DNA of 64,000 bases from Dysosmobacter acutus. GTDB taxonomy: Bacteria; Bacillota; Clostridia; Oscillospirales; Oscillospiraceae. The stretch is from the NCBI RefSeq assembly GCF_018919205.1, contig NZ_JAHLQN010000001.1:310001-374000 (forward strand), given 5' to 3'. Positions 17,571 through 25,503 of this stretch are shown in pieces (the stretch's first letter is position 1; every line of letters begins with the position of its first letter). A program made the translations under genes and the position numbers. The notes below the pieces were generated by a model. It did no database searches, was not told the DNA's origin, and was given only the letters and a program-made list of their open reading frames with translations.

Positions 17571-17906
17571 TCAATACAGCCTCATCAGCAGCGCCCCCGC
17601 GCCGTAGGAAAAGGCGTTGGCGCAAAGAGACAGCGCCAGGGGGTGATGCACGCGGCGGCCGCAGCTACGGTAGCATTGCCACTCCACCACAGCGGCCGCT
17701 GTCTCCAGCGCCGCAGTCACCAGCCAGACGGGCCACCCAAGCTGCACCGTCAGCACCCCATGGAGCAGCACCACCGGCGGGTTGGTCAGCACGTTGCCAA
17801 GCGCCGCCACCGTCAGGTTCCACCGGTCCCGCAGACCCCATGCCGCGGCCATTGGAAGCTCCAGCGCCAGCGTCAGGGCAAGGGATATCCCAAGAGCGCG
17901 GATCAC
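17571..17906 (-). CDS. small membrane protein coupled to an MFS permease
   Basis: 111 aa from a GTG start that overlaps the MFS stop as GTGA, the normal arrangement for translational coupling. It has three predicted membrane segments (about 3-22, 40-60 and 92-108) and a conserved-looking NVLTNPPVVLL stretch. I do not recognise the family. The overlap suggests it works with, or is made in step with, the permease. Confidence 0.6.
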   Translation of the reverse strand: MIRALGISLALTLALELPMAAAWGLRDRWNLTVAALGNVLTNPPVVLLHGVLTVQLGWPVWLVTAALETAAAVVEWQCYRSCGRRVHHPLALSLCANAFSYGAGALLMRLY

Positions 17907-18889
17907 GGCCCGGCCGCCTTTCGCAGCCCCGGCAGGAGCAGCCCAAGGGAGAAAACCGAACCGGCCGCCAGCACCGGTCCATCCAGGGCCGGCGCGCCGA
18001 AATAGACCGGCAGAAACCCCAGAAACAGCGCAAAGGTCAAAAGCCCAAAGGAAAACCCCCGAAGGCCGGGCATCAGCCGGGCCATGGCCCAGAGCGTAAC
18101 CGGCATGGTCATGTTGAACAGCGCCAGCGCCATCAGCCCCGCGCCCCACAAGTGGGAGAGGAGAAACAGCGCCGCCCCGGCGCCTAAGGACCAAGCAGTC
18201 ACCTTCGATGGGCCGAGCCGATCGGACAGCGCTCCGCCCAATGCCTTCCCAAGCGCTGCCGCACAGGCCGCCGCTATGGCAAGCGTCCCGGCTTTCCAGG
18301 GGAAGGAGGCGCCTATTCCCGCCCAGGACCGGAGCACCACCACGGAAAAGAGCAGCGCCGCCGCACCAAGGGGGCTCGCTCCGGCATCCCCCTCCGGAAG
18401 GGTGCTCTTCCCAGCCGGTTCCCGTCCTAACAGCAGCGCCGCCGCGCACGCAATCAGTGCGGCGGCCACCGCGGCACCCGCCCATGTCCCGCCCCGGCGC
18501 AGCGTCAGTCCCAAGGCGAGCCCAACGGCTCCAGGAGCCACGAAAATCCCCAAAGGCCCCATGTCCTCCGTACTGTAGAGCACCTCCACGCCTCCGCCGA
18601 TGTGGAACAGGGCGTTGCCCACCCCAAGGGCCGTCACAGCCTCAAAACCGGTGAGTCCGGCGCCGCAGGCCACCAGCATGCAGCCCGCCCCGCCGAAGAG
18701 CCGCCCGTGCCGCAGCCGGTCCGCCGCCAGTCCCAGGGGCATCTGGAGGGCAAAGGCGCAGAAATTATACCACAGTAAGGCGACCTGCCAATTTCCCCCC
18801 TGCCGCAGGCACCGCAGGAGAAAAAAGGCGCAGGCGAAGTCCACTGTGAAATGGCAGGCAGACAGCACCGTCAGCCGGACCGGCTTCAT
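17903..18889 (-). CDS. MFS-type transporter
   Basis: 328 aa with about ten to eleven predicted membrane helices; this is shorter than the usual twelve-helix MFS protein (near 400 aa). The N-terminus HFTVDFACAFFLL and the short loop with LAADRLRHGR fit MFS loop 2-3, and ALGGALSDRLG is the matching motif of the second half. Substrate unknown; the sequence suggests a drug or small-molecule exporter-like member. It overlaps the small membrane gene by 4 nt. Confidence 0.75.
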   Translation of the reverse strand: MKPVRLTVLSACHFTVDFACAFFLLRCLRQGGNWQVALLWYNFCAFALQMPLGLAADRLRHGRLFGGAGCMLVACGAGLTGFEAVTALGVGNALFHIGGGVEVLYSTEDMGPLGIFVAPGAVGLALGLTLRRGGTWAGAAVAAALIACAAALLLGREPAGKSTLPEGDAGASPLGAAALLFSVVVLRSWAGIGASFPWKAGTLAIAAACAAALGKALGGALSDRLGPSKVTAWSLGAGAALFLLSHLWGAGLMALALFNMTMPVTLWAMARLMPGLRGFSFGLLTFALFLGFLPVYFGAPALDGPVLAAGSVFSLGLLLPGLRKAAGP

Positions 18890-18948
18890 CCCATCCCCCC
18901 CTTGCTCCCGTTTGCTGGTTTAGACGCTCAGCGGGACAAAAAGTTTCC

Positions 18949-18972
18949 AAAAAAGGAGGGACTCCCCTTTTT
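18949..18972 (-). terminator. terminator after the racemase-like gene
   Basis: A short A/G-rich stem, AAAAAGG...CCCCTTTTT, with A and T tracts on either side lies just past the stop codon of the leftward gene ending at 18989. Confidence 0.5.
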
Positions 18973-18988
18973 GCCTCCAAGCTTTTTT

Positions 18989-19687
18989 CTATTCCTTCAC
19001 GCCATAGCCGCAAAAGCGGATCGCCGCCCTTGCCAGCTCCGCCGTGGGGTCCACAAATCGCTGCGGCAGCGCAAGTCCCTCGGCAGCGATGGGCAGTTCC
19101 GTGCAGCCCAGGATAAAGTAGTCCGCCCCGGACATGTGCTTCAAAACCTCCTCCATGGGCTCGCGCACGCTCTCTATGGGCGCTCCCTTTTTGACGCCCT
19201 CATAGATCACCTGCATCAGCCGGTCCCTGTCTTCCTCCCCAGGCAGCAAGCAGTCCACGCCCTCCGATTGAAGGGCGCGCTCATATACGCCGGAGCTGAG
19301 GGTTCCCCGAGTGCCCAGCACGCCGGCGGTCTTTCCTGGAAACGCGGCGGCGCAGGCCCTTGCCGTGGCCTCCAGCATACTCAGGAAGGGAATCTCCGTC
19401 AGCGGCTGAAGGCGGGGCAGGAAATAGTGGGCGGTGTTGCAGGGCATAATGAGGCAGTCGGCGCCGCATCGCTCTAATTTGCGGATGGAATCGGTCATGG
19501 CCGCCACCGGGTCCGCGCCGCCGGAGAGAATGGCCGCCGTGCGGTCGGGAATCTCCGTGTTGTCGTCGATGAAAATGCGGATATGGTCGTTGTCGCTGGC
19601 CGCGTCGGTCATCAGGACGATCTTGCGGAACAGGTCCGCCGTGGCCAGCGGACCCATGCCGCCGATGATGCCAATGGTCTTTTTCAT
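18989..19687 (-). CDS. aspartate/glutamate racemase family protein
   Basis: 232 aa from the ATG at 19687 (MKKTIGIIGGMGP), the standard start for this family; the frame is open further upstream without similarity. The two catalytic cysteines fit MPCNTAHYF (near residue 83) and LGCTELPI (near 195), as in RacD/YgeA-type amino acid racemases. It likely interconverts L- and D-aspartate or glutamate without a cofactor. It stands alone, with a divergent GNAT gene upstream. Confidence 0.87.
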   Translation of the reverse strand: MKKTIGIIGGMGPLATADLFRKIVLMTDAASDNDHIRIFIDDNTEIPDRTAAILSGGADPVAAMTDSIRKLERCGADCLIMPCNTAHYFLPRLQPLTEIPFLSMLEATARACAAAFPGKTAGVLGTRGTLSSGVYERALQSEGVDCLLPGEEDRDRLMQVIYEGVKKGAPIESVREPMEEVLKHMSGADYFILGCTELPIAAEGLALPQRFVDPTAELARAAIRFCGYGVKE

Positions 19688-19959
19688 GAAATCCACTCCT
19701 TTTTCAATTCCAAGGATCGTTTTCCTGTTATACGCGAAAAGCAGGTGAAAATACCCCTCAGACGTGCTATCATAGAACCCGAAACCGGTTGGCCGGATAA
19801 TTTTCACAACGCAGGGCCAACTGTCCATAGGGCCCGGCGCCGCAGACCCATTGTACCCCTTCGGCAGGGGCCGCACAACCATCCGCGCGGCTTTGCCGCC
19901 GCTGTTTTCCGAAGTGAACCCCAACAAAGCGCGAGCCGTCACCGGCGGAAAGGATTTAT

Positions 19960-20607
19960 ATGGAGTTTACCATCAGACCTGAGCAGCCCTCAGACTACCG
20001 CGAAACAGAGCAGATGACCCGGGAGGCATTTTGGAATCAATATGCCCCCGGCTGCTGTGAACACTACCTGCTGCATATCATGCGGGAGTGCCCCGCGTTT
20101 TTGCCCGAGCTGGATCTTGTCGCCGTGCGGGGCGGCAGGATCGTCGGAAATGTTGTCTCTTTGAAGGCCCTCCTCTTCGGGGACGACGGAAACGAATACG
20201 AAGTGCTGACCCTGGGGCCCATCTCCGTTTTGCCGGACTGCCAGCGCCAGGGGATTGGAGCCGGCCTGATTCGGCGGACCCGGGAGATCGCCCGCCGTCT
20301 TGGATACCGGGCCATCCTACTCTGCGGGGACCCGGACTACTATTCCCGTCAGGGCTTTCTCCCGGCGGAGCGGCTGAACATCCGTACGGCGGATAACCAG
20401 TACGCGGCGGCCCTTCAGGTCTGCGAGCTGTGGGACGGCGCCCTCTCCGGCGCAGCAGGCCGGTATGTGGAGGACCCCGTCTACGCGGTGGCGGAAGACG
20501 CCGTCGCGGCATTTGACAAGGGCTTTGCGCCGAAGGAGAAAATCAGCGCCACCGCGTCCCAGCGGCGGTTCCAGCAGCTTGCCGCCATGTGCAGGGCCGC
20601 GGACTGA
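19960..20607 (+). CDS. GNAT family N-acetyltransferase
   Basis: 215 aa. The acetyl-CoA site is visible as LPDCQRQGIGAGLIRRTREIA (about 88-108), followed by the beta-strand/YYSRQGF segment near 129 typical of YhbS-type acetyltransferases. It transfers an acetyl group to an unknown amine. It is divergent from the racemase-like gene, with about 270 nt between the two starts. Confidence 0.85.
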   Translation: MEFTIRPEQPSDYRETEQMTREAFWNQYAPGCCEHYLLHIMRECPAFLPELDLVAVRGGRIVGNVVSLKALLFGDDGNEYEVLTLGPISVLPDCQRQGIGAGLIRRTREIARRLGYRAILLCGDPDYYSRQGFLPAERLNIRTADNQYAAALQVCELWDGALSGAAGRYVEDPVYAVAEDAVAAFDKGFAPKEKISATASQRRFQQLAAMCRAAD

Positions 20608-20650
20608 TTCGGGCCGCGTCTTCAAAGCCCCGTCTTTGCGGGTGAAAAAC

Positions 20651-20676
20651 GGCGGCGCGGGATCTCCCGCGCCGCC
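20651..20676 (+). terminator. GC-rich hairpin between convergent genes
   Basis: GGCGGCGCGGGA and TCCCGCGCCGCC form a 12-bp perfect stem with a 2-nt loop between the GNAT gene and the transketolase C-half. No T-run follows, so it may be a rho-independent terminator of reduced strength. Confidence 0.5.
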
Positions 20677-20693
20677 GCAGCGGTTGCGCACCT

Positions 20694-21620
20694 TTACAGT
20701 GACTCCTTGATCTGCGCCGCGATTTTGTCCGCGGTAAGGCCGTACTCCCGCAGCACGTCGGCCGCCTTGCCGGACTGGCCGAACTGATCCTCCACGCCGA
20801 TCTTGCGGAACTTGCAGTTCACCTTACCCATCAGCACATCGGCCACAGCGTCGCCCAGGCCGCCGATGACACTGTGCTCCTCCACGGTAACTACCTTGCC
20901 GCACTGCTCCGCGTACCGGGTGACGCACTCGGCGTCAATGGGCTTGATGGTGTGGACGTTGATGACGGAGGCGCGGATACCGTCGGCCTCCAGGAGCCTG
21001 GCGGCCTCCAGGGCCTCGGACACCATCAGTCCGCAGGCAAACACCGCCACATCGCCGCCCTCGCGCAGCACATTGGCCCTGCCGATTTCAAAGGGATAGT
21101 CCTCCTCAAAAACGGGGCTGGCCAGGCGGGCCAGGCGCAGATAGGCGGGGCCGTTGAACTCCGCCAGGGCCATCACCGCCTTGCGGGCCTCCTTTGCGTC
21201 GGCGGGGACGATGACGGTCATGCCGGGAATCACCCGCATCAGGGCCAGGTCCTCAATGCACTGGTGGCTGCCGCCGTCCTCGCCCACGGACACGCCGGCG
21301 TGGGACATGCACAGCTTCACGTTGAATTTGGGGTATGCGATGGAGTTGCGGACCTGCTCAAAGGCCCGGCCCGCGCCGAACATGGCAAAGGTGGAGCAGA
21401 AGGGGATCAGCCCCATGGTGGAAAGGCCGGCGGCCATGTCCACCATATTGGCCTCGGCAATGCCGGCGTTGAAAAACCGGTCGGGATAGGCCTGGGCAAA
21501 TTTCAGCGTCATGGTGGCGTGGGCCAGGTCGGCATCCAACACCACCACCTTGTCGTTTTTCGCGGCCAGCTCCACAAGAGCGTCGCCGTAGGCGGCGCGG
21601 GTTGCGATCTTTTCAGCCAT
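20694..21620 (-). CDS. transketolase, C-terminal subunit
   Basis: 308 aa. It carries the pyrimidine-binding domain and the C-terminal domain of transketolase, including GIAEANMVDMAAGL, where Glu activates thiamine diphosphate, and SHAGVSVGEDGGSHQ. It works with the N-terminal subunit encoded 3 nt upstream. Together they transfer two-carbon units in the non-oxidative pentose phosphate pathway. Split transketolases of this kind are common in clostridia. Confidence 0.92.
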   Translation of the reverse strand: MAEKIATRAAYGDALVELAAKNDKVVVLDADLAHATMTLKFAQAYPDRFFNAGIAEANMVDMAAGLSTMGLIPFCSTFAMFGAGRAFEQVRNSIAYPKFNVKLCMSHAGVSVGEDGGSHQCIEDLALMRVIPGMTVIVPADAKEARKAVMALAEFNGPAYLRLARLASPVFEEDYPFEIGRANVLREGGDVAVFACGLMVSEALEAARLLEADGIRASVINVHTIKPIDAECVTRYAEQCGKVVTVEEHSVIGGLGDAVADVLMGKVNCKFRKIGVEDQFGQSGKAADVLREYGLTADKIAAQIKESL

Positions 21621-21623
21621 TTT

Positions 21624-22436
21624 TCAGTCCTCCAGTTCTTTCAGTGCCTGCTGGCGCTGCTCTTCGTTGGGCGCCTTGCCGTGCCAGCCTACCTGGCCCT
21701 CCATGAAGGAGACGCCCTTGCCCTTGACGGTATGGGCCAGAATGCACTTGGGCTTTCCGGCCACGGCGGGGGCGTTCAGCGCCTCCACCACGGCGGAGAT
21801 ATCGTTTCCGTCGGAAAGCTCGATCACCGTGAATCCAAAGGAACGCATCTTGGCGGCCAGGTCGCCCAGGCTCATGACCTGGTCGTTGGAGCCGTCGATC
21901 TGCAGTCCGTTGTTGTCAATCATCACCGTCAGGTTGTCCAACTTGTAGTGGGCCGCGGCCATGAAGGCCTCCCATACCTGGCCCTCCTGACACTCGCCGT
22001 CGCCTAAGATGGTATAGACCTGGATGTCCTTTCCCTGGTGCCTGGCGCCCAGGGCCATGCCCACAGCGATGGAGGCTCCCTGGCCAAGGGAGCCGGTGGA
22101 GGCGTCCACACCCGGCACCTTCTTGGCGTCCGGATGACCCTGGAGGATGCTGTGCAGCTGGCGGAAATTTTGGAATTCATCCCGGCTGATGAAGCCCTTT
22201 TCCGCAAGGACCCCGTAATAGCAGGGCGCCGCATGGCCCTTGCTCAGCACAAAGCGGTCCCGGTCGGGATCCTGGGGATTCTGAGGGTCCACGCGCATTT
22301 TCTCAAAAAATGCGGCCACCATCAGCTCCACTGCGGACAGTGAGCCGCCGGGATGGCCGCTGCCGGCGTTGGCGGTCATATTGATGATATCCCGCCGCAC
22401 CTGTGTACAGATCCTGGAGAGTTCTTCCGTTTTCAT
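21624..22436 (-). CDS. transketolase, N-terminal subunit
   Basis: 270 aa from the ATG at 22436 (MKTEELSRICTQVRRDI). It has the thiamine diphosphate domain: SGHPGGSLSAVE near residue 24 and the GDGECQEGQVWEA motif near 145, with a following NN pair for the diphosphate-Mg site. It is the partner of the C-terminal subunit encoded immediately downstream. The pair would connect pentose and hexose phosphates. Confidence 0.92.
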   Translation of the reverse strand: MKTEELSRICTQVRRDIINMTANAGSGHPGGSLSAVELMVAAFFEKMRVDPQNPQDPDRDRFVLSKGHAAPCYYGVLAEKGFISRDEFQNFRQLHSILQGHPDAKKVPGVDASTGSLGQGASIAVGMALGARHQGKDIQVYTILGDGECQEGQVWEAFMAAAHYKLDNLTVMIDNNGLQIDGSNDQVMSLGDLAAKMRSFGFTVIELSDGNDISAVVEALNAPAVAGKPKCILAHTVKGKGVSFMEGQVGWHGKAPNEEQRQQALKELED

Positions 22437-22533
22437 GATGCTACCTCCTGATATCCTTACGGCCGAACAGGCCGCAAGAGTCAAAGCACTTATTTTAAAA
22501 AAATATCACAGGATGCCTCCTGTGTCAAGAAAG

Positions 22534-22575
22534 AGGCTGTCTCCTGCGCAGGTTTTGCAGGGGACAGCCTTTTTG
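22534..22575. terminator. terminator-like hairpin
   Basis: AGGCTGTC-TCCTGC and GCAGG-GGACAGCCT pair, with CCTTTTTG to the right. It lies between the small ORF at 22578-22748 and the transketolase operon, both leftward. The stronger T-run is on the right side, so direction is unclear. Confidence 0.55.
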
Positions 22576-22577
22576 CT

Positions 22578-22748
22578 TTAATCGTTTTTTTGTGAGGAGC
22601 CGGTTGTCTTTCTCTCAGGTCTCTCTATGTAGAGCTCCTCTGAAGTCTGTTGAGCGCGGATGAGTTCTTCTCTCAGTTTCTGCAAAGTTTCTTCCGCGGC
22701 CGTGATCGCGTTAAACAAAATGAGGTACTCTTTCGGGATTGTTTCCAT
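22578..22748 (-). CDS. small charged, coiled-coil-like protein
   Basis: 56 aa, ATG at 22748, TAA at 22578. The sequence starts METIPKEYLILFNAITAAE and continues with a Glu/Gln/Leu-rich helix that could form a coiled coil. It ends in a charged, Lys-rich tail. An upstream AAGGAA lies about 12 nt from the start, so the ribosome site is weak. Clean codon use and the following hairpin support a real gene. No function is known to me. Confidence 0.5.
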   Translation of the reverse strand: METIPKEYLILFNAITAAEETLQKLREELIRAQQTSEELYIERPERKTTGSSQKND

Positions 22749-23084
22749 GTCTCTTACTGTTCCTTTCCTAAGTTTCCCTTCTCATCTCTCGCCTCCGATG
22801 GTCTTATGTTACCTTCTTCCCGACGCAAATTTTGTCTGATTAGCGCGAAATTTTAAAAAATTTTACTAAAAAAGCAGAATGGTTACAAAAAACTATATAT
22901 TTTGATCAATTTTATTTGTTTCGTATTGATCCGTTGAATTACTTTACATTTGCGATATACTTGCGGTATACTTTTTTTAGAGCTGCGCAGTATGAACCAC
23001 ATGGGGCTGGAGGACTTTCCCCCGGCCGCTTTTGGTCCGGGACTGCGGTTTCCCCCCGGAATCGCTTGCAAAGGAGAACAATCT
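22749..23084 (+). promoter_or_regulatory. intergenic region upstream of the ZIP transporter
   Basis: No further gene is supported. It contains A/T-rich DNA around 22840-22920 and, near 22943-22972, a promoter pointing to the ZIP gene. The divergent small ORF starts at its left edge. Confidence 0.4.
22943..22972 (+). promoter_or_regulatory. promoter of the ZIP transporter gene
   Basis: TTTACA (22943-22948), an 18-nt spacer, then TATACT (22967-22972). The -10 is the right arm of an inverted repeat TATAC-TTGCG-GTATA (22956-22970), which may be an operator. The core TTGCGGTATA also precedes nrdD. Confidence 0.5.
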
Positions 23085-23873
23085 ATGCTGCAAAAAGAGT
23101 TGTATTTCGCCGCCATGGGCACTGGCTTCACCTGTCTCGCCACGGTATTGGGCGCGGCCATGGTCTTTTTCTTCCGGAAAGAGATGCGGCCTGTTACTCA
23201 GAAGATTTTCCTTGGCTTTGCCGCAGGCGTGATGATCGCCGCGTCGGTCTGGTCGCTGCTGATTCCGGCCATGGAGATGGCGGAGGCGGCGGGCCAGAAT
23301 GTGCTGCTCCACGTGGGCGGCGGATTTTTGCTGGGCGGCGCCTTTTTGATGCTGTTGGATGTGCTGCTGCCACACCTCCACATGGGAAGCAATGAGGCTG
23401 AAGGCCTTCCCTCCCACTGGCGGCGCACCACCATGATCGTCCTCGCTGTGACGCTCCACAACATCCCCGAGGGCATGGCGGTGGGACTGGCCTTTTCCGT
23501 TGCCGCCCAGGATGCCGGGAGCCTTTCCGGCGCGCTGGCCCTGGCGCTGGGCATGGGACTTCAGAACTTTCCGGAGGGCGCCGCGGTGTCGCTGCCCCTC
23601 AAGTCCCAGGGGGTGAGCGGACCCAAGTCCTTTGCCTGCGGCGCGGCCTCCGGCGTGGTGGAGCCCATCTTTGGCATTCTCACCGTGCTCATCGCCAGCA
23701 GCATCACCGGCATCATGCCTGTGATCCTCTCCTTTGCCGCCGGGGCCATGCTCTATGTGGTTGTGGAGGAGCTGATCCCCGAGGCCCACCTGGGGGAGCA
23801 TTCCCACAGCGGCACCGTCAGCGTCATGGCCGGCTTTCTGGTGATGATGCTGCTTGACGTGATGTTGGGCTGA
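23085..23873 (+). CDS. ZIP family metal transporter
   Basis: 262 aa from the ATG at 23085, which follows AAGGAG by 8 nt; a longer frame upstream is not supported. About eight membrane segments are predicted. Two metal-site helices are visible: HNIPEGMAVGLAF (near residue 126) and NFPEGAAVSLPL (near 163), with HxxxE-type ligands and a His-containing loop near 105 (LPHLHMGS). It imports zinc or another divalent metal across the cytoplasmic membrane. Monocistronic. Confidence 0.9.
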   Translation: MLQKELYFAAMGTGFTCLATVLGAAMVFFFRKEMRPVTQKIFLGFAAGVMIAASVWSLLIPAMEMAEAAGQNVLLHVGGGFLLGGAFLMLLDVLLPHLHMGSNEAEGLPSHWRRTTMIVLAVTLHNIPEGMAVGLAFSVAAQDAGSLSGALALALGMGLQNFPEGAAVSLPLKSQGVSGPKSFACGAASGVVEPIFGILTVLIASSITGIMPVILSFAAGAMLYVVVEELIPEAHLGEHSHSGTVSVMAGFLVMMLLDVMLG

Positions 23874-23887
23874 TCCGATCCTGAAGA

Positions 23888-23934
23888 CGCGGCGTGATGT
23901 GCATGCACACCACGCCGCAGTTTTATTCTTTTTC
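23888..23934 (+). terminator. terminator after the ZIP gene
   Basis: GCGGCGTG and CACGCCGC enclose an inner TGTGCATGCACA palindrome, and are followed by TTTTATTCTTTTT. Confidence 0.75.
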
Positions 23935-23943
23935 AAAAAGAAG

Positions 23944-23971
23944 TGAACCTTTCCTCTTCTGCGGGGGTATA
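23944..23971 (+). promoter_or_regulatory. candidate ECF sigma-dependent (autoregulatory) promoter
   Basis: TGAACC at 23944-23949 and GGTATA at 23966-23971 are separated by 16 nt. The AAC of the -35 and the GTA of the -10 are hallmarks of ECF-type promoters. It lies 36 nt before the ECF sigma gene, so the sigma factor probably drives its own transcription. Confidence 0.5.
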
Positions 23972-24006
23972 GAGGGTAGATGCGCGCATCTGAAAGGAGG
24001 CATACC

Positions 24007-24525
24007 GTGGAAGACTACATCTCCGATGCCCTCAGGGGGGATCACCAGGCCTTTTCTCACCTCTATGATCAGTTTGCCCCGGCGGCCCTGCGGCTCAGCG
24101 CCGCCATCACCCGCAGTCGGGACCTTGCCGAGGACGCTGTCCAGGAGGCCTTTCTCCGGGCATACCGGAAGGGCTATCAATGCACGGACCCAAGCCGGTT
24201 CCGGCCCTGGTTTTTCCGCATTGTCATCAATGAAAGCCGCCGCGTCCTGCGGAAAAATCCAGGGGAGGCAGCGTTGGCCGCCGACCTCCCGGCTCCCTCC
24301 TTTGCCGAGAAATCGGACCGGGCCCTGGCCGTCGCCGAAGCGCTGGACCACCTTTCGGCGGAGCACAGAAGCGTTTTGGTCCTGCGGTTTTTACTGGAGC
24401 TGAGTGAGCGGGAGATCAGCGAGGTCCTGAAAAAACCTGTGGGGACGGTGAAGTCCCGCCTCCACTATGCAAAAGAGGCGTTGGCCCGGCAGATGGAAGA
24501 GGAGGAACACCATGACCGATCTTGA
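24007..24525 (+). CDS. ECF-type RNA polymerase sigma factor
   Basis: 172 aa, GTG start 6 nt after AGGAGG. Region 2 includes AFSHLYDQFAPAALRL and the DLAEDAVQEAFLRAY helix. Region 4 is a helix-turn-helix ending in VGTVKSRLHYAKEALARQ. There is no extra domain. It directs RNA polymerase to a small set of promoters, probably including its own at 23944. The downstream gene overlaps its end by 14 nt and codes for a likely membrane anti-sigma factor. Confidence 0.92.
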   Translation: MEDYISDALRGDHQAFSHLYDQFAPAALRLSAAITRSRDLAEDAVQEAFLRAYRKGYQCTDPSRFRPWFFRIVINESRRVLRKNPGEAALAADLPAPSFAEKSDRALAVAEALDHLSAEHRSVLVLRFLLELSEREISEVLKKPVGTVKSRLHYAKEALARQMEEEEHHDRS

Positions 24526-25381
24526 ACTGAAGCAGGGCCTGTCCCTGTATACCGACCAAGCCCTCCAACGCCAGGAGGCGGTGAAAGCGGGCATAATGCA
24601 TCAGCTGAACGCAGGCAAAACGCGAAGACGCCGTCCGGTCCGGCTGCTGGCCGCGGCCGCCTCCGTGGTTCTCATCCTGTCCGCTCTGGCCTTTACCCCT
24701 CCCGGCAGGGCTTTGGCCCATGCCGTCGGGGAGAATCTCTCCGCCCTTTGGGAGACGCTGTTCCCGCCAAGAGAGCTCCCCGTCCTTCCGGAGGGGCTGG
24801 AGGAGCGCCCCCTTCACACGCCCCAGGTGGAGGCCGGCGAATCTCACCCCGGCTTTGTGCTCTATGCGGACGAATCCCTCTACACCGCCACCTGGGAGGA
24901 GGAGTGTTATGTCATCCGCCCCATACCAATTTCCTATACCCGGGAGGACGCGGAGCGGGACCTCGCGGCCCAATTGGAGGCGTTGAGCCCTCAGGAGGCC
25001 CAGGATCGGATCGACCAGTGGATCAAGCAGCGGGAGGATGCCCTTTCCCTCCTTCCCCCCTGCCGGCTTGAACTCTCCCATCGGGAGGGCGTGACCCCTC
25101 AGGAGGACGCGGAGTCCATGCGGGAGGAACTGGGAGACATCTATGAAGCCGTCTCCGACATCGCTTCGTCCTATCTGTTGGAGGGGCTGTTCCTCCACGC
25201 CGACAACGGGACGGCGTGGGACGCGGAGCTCCTGGAGTGCCACTTTGTGGATGACGGGCAGGGCGGAACCTACCGCATCTGCTCCTATCTCTTCACCGAA
25301 GCCATAGAGGGGCATGGGATGCGGTTCAATGCAATGATCTCCTCATTCCAGGTCCTAAGCACTCCGGATCACGCATCCTGA
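24512..25381 (+). CDS. probable membrane anti-sigma factor
   Basis: 289 aa from the ATG at 24512, overlapping the sigma gene. The N-terminal 45 residues are charged and cytoplasmic, a position that would hold the sigma-binding part. One membrane segment (about 48-64, LLAAAASVVLILSALAF) follows, then an extracellular domain rich in Glu. The layout and overlap are typical of ECF anti-sigma factors. I see no zinc-binding HxxxCxxC motif. The signal is unknown. Confidence 0.72.
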   Translation: MTDLELKQGLSLYTDQALQRQEAVKAGIMHQLNAGKTRRRRPVRLLAAAASVVLILSALAFTPPGRALAHAVGENLSALWETLFPPRELPVLPEGLEERPLHTPQVEAGESHPGFVLYADESLYTATWEEECYVIRPIPISYTREDAERDLAAQLEALSPQEAQDRIDQWIKQREDALSLLPPCRLELSHREGVTPQEDAESMREELGDIYEAVSDIASSYLLEGLFLHADNGTAWDAELLECHFVDDGQGGTYRICSYLFTEAIEGHGMRFNAMISSFQVLSTPDHAS

Positions 25382-25398
25382 GCGTTTTGGAACAGGCA

Positions 25399-25437
25399 GG
25401 CCGGACGCATCTTGTTAAGATGCGTCCGGCCTTTTTT
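25399..25437 (+). terminator. intrinsic terminator after the anti-sigma gene
   Basis: GGCCGGACGCATCTT and AAGATGCGTCCGGCC form a near-perfect stem with a short loop, followed by TTTTTT. Confidence 0.9.
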
Positions 25438-25446
25438 GCGTGTCCC

Positions 25447-25475
25447 TTGATTCGCCGCTCCGCCTGCTGTACAAT
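25447..25475 (+). promoter_or_regulatory. promoter of the DNA methyltransferase gene
   Basis: TTGATT (25447-25452), 17-nt spacer, TACAAT (25470-25475). The ATG is 29 nt further on, with a GGAGGGGGAGGG ribosome site between. Confidence 0.7.
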
Positions 25476-25503
25476 AGCTGTATTCTGAGGAGGGGGAGGG
25501 CCT

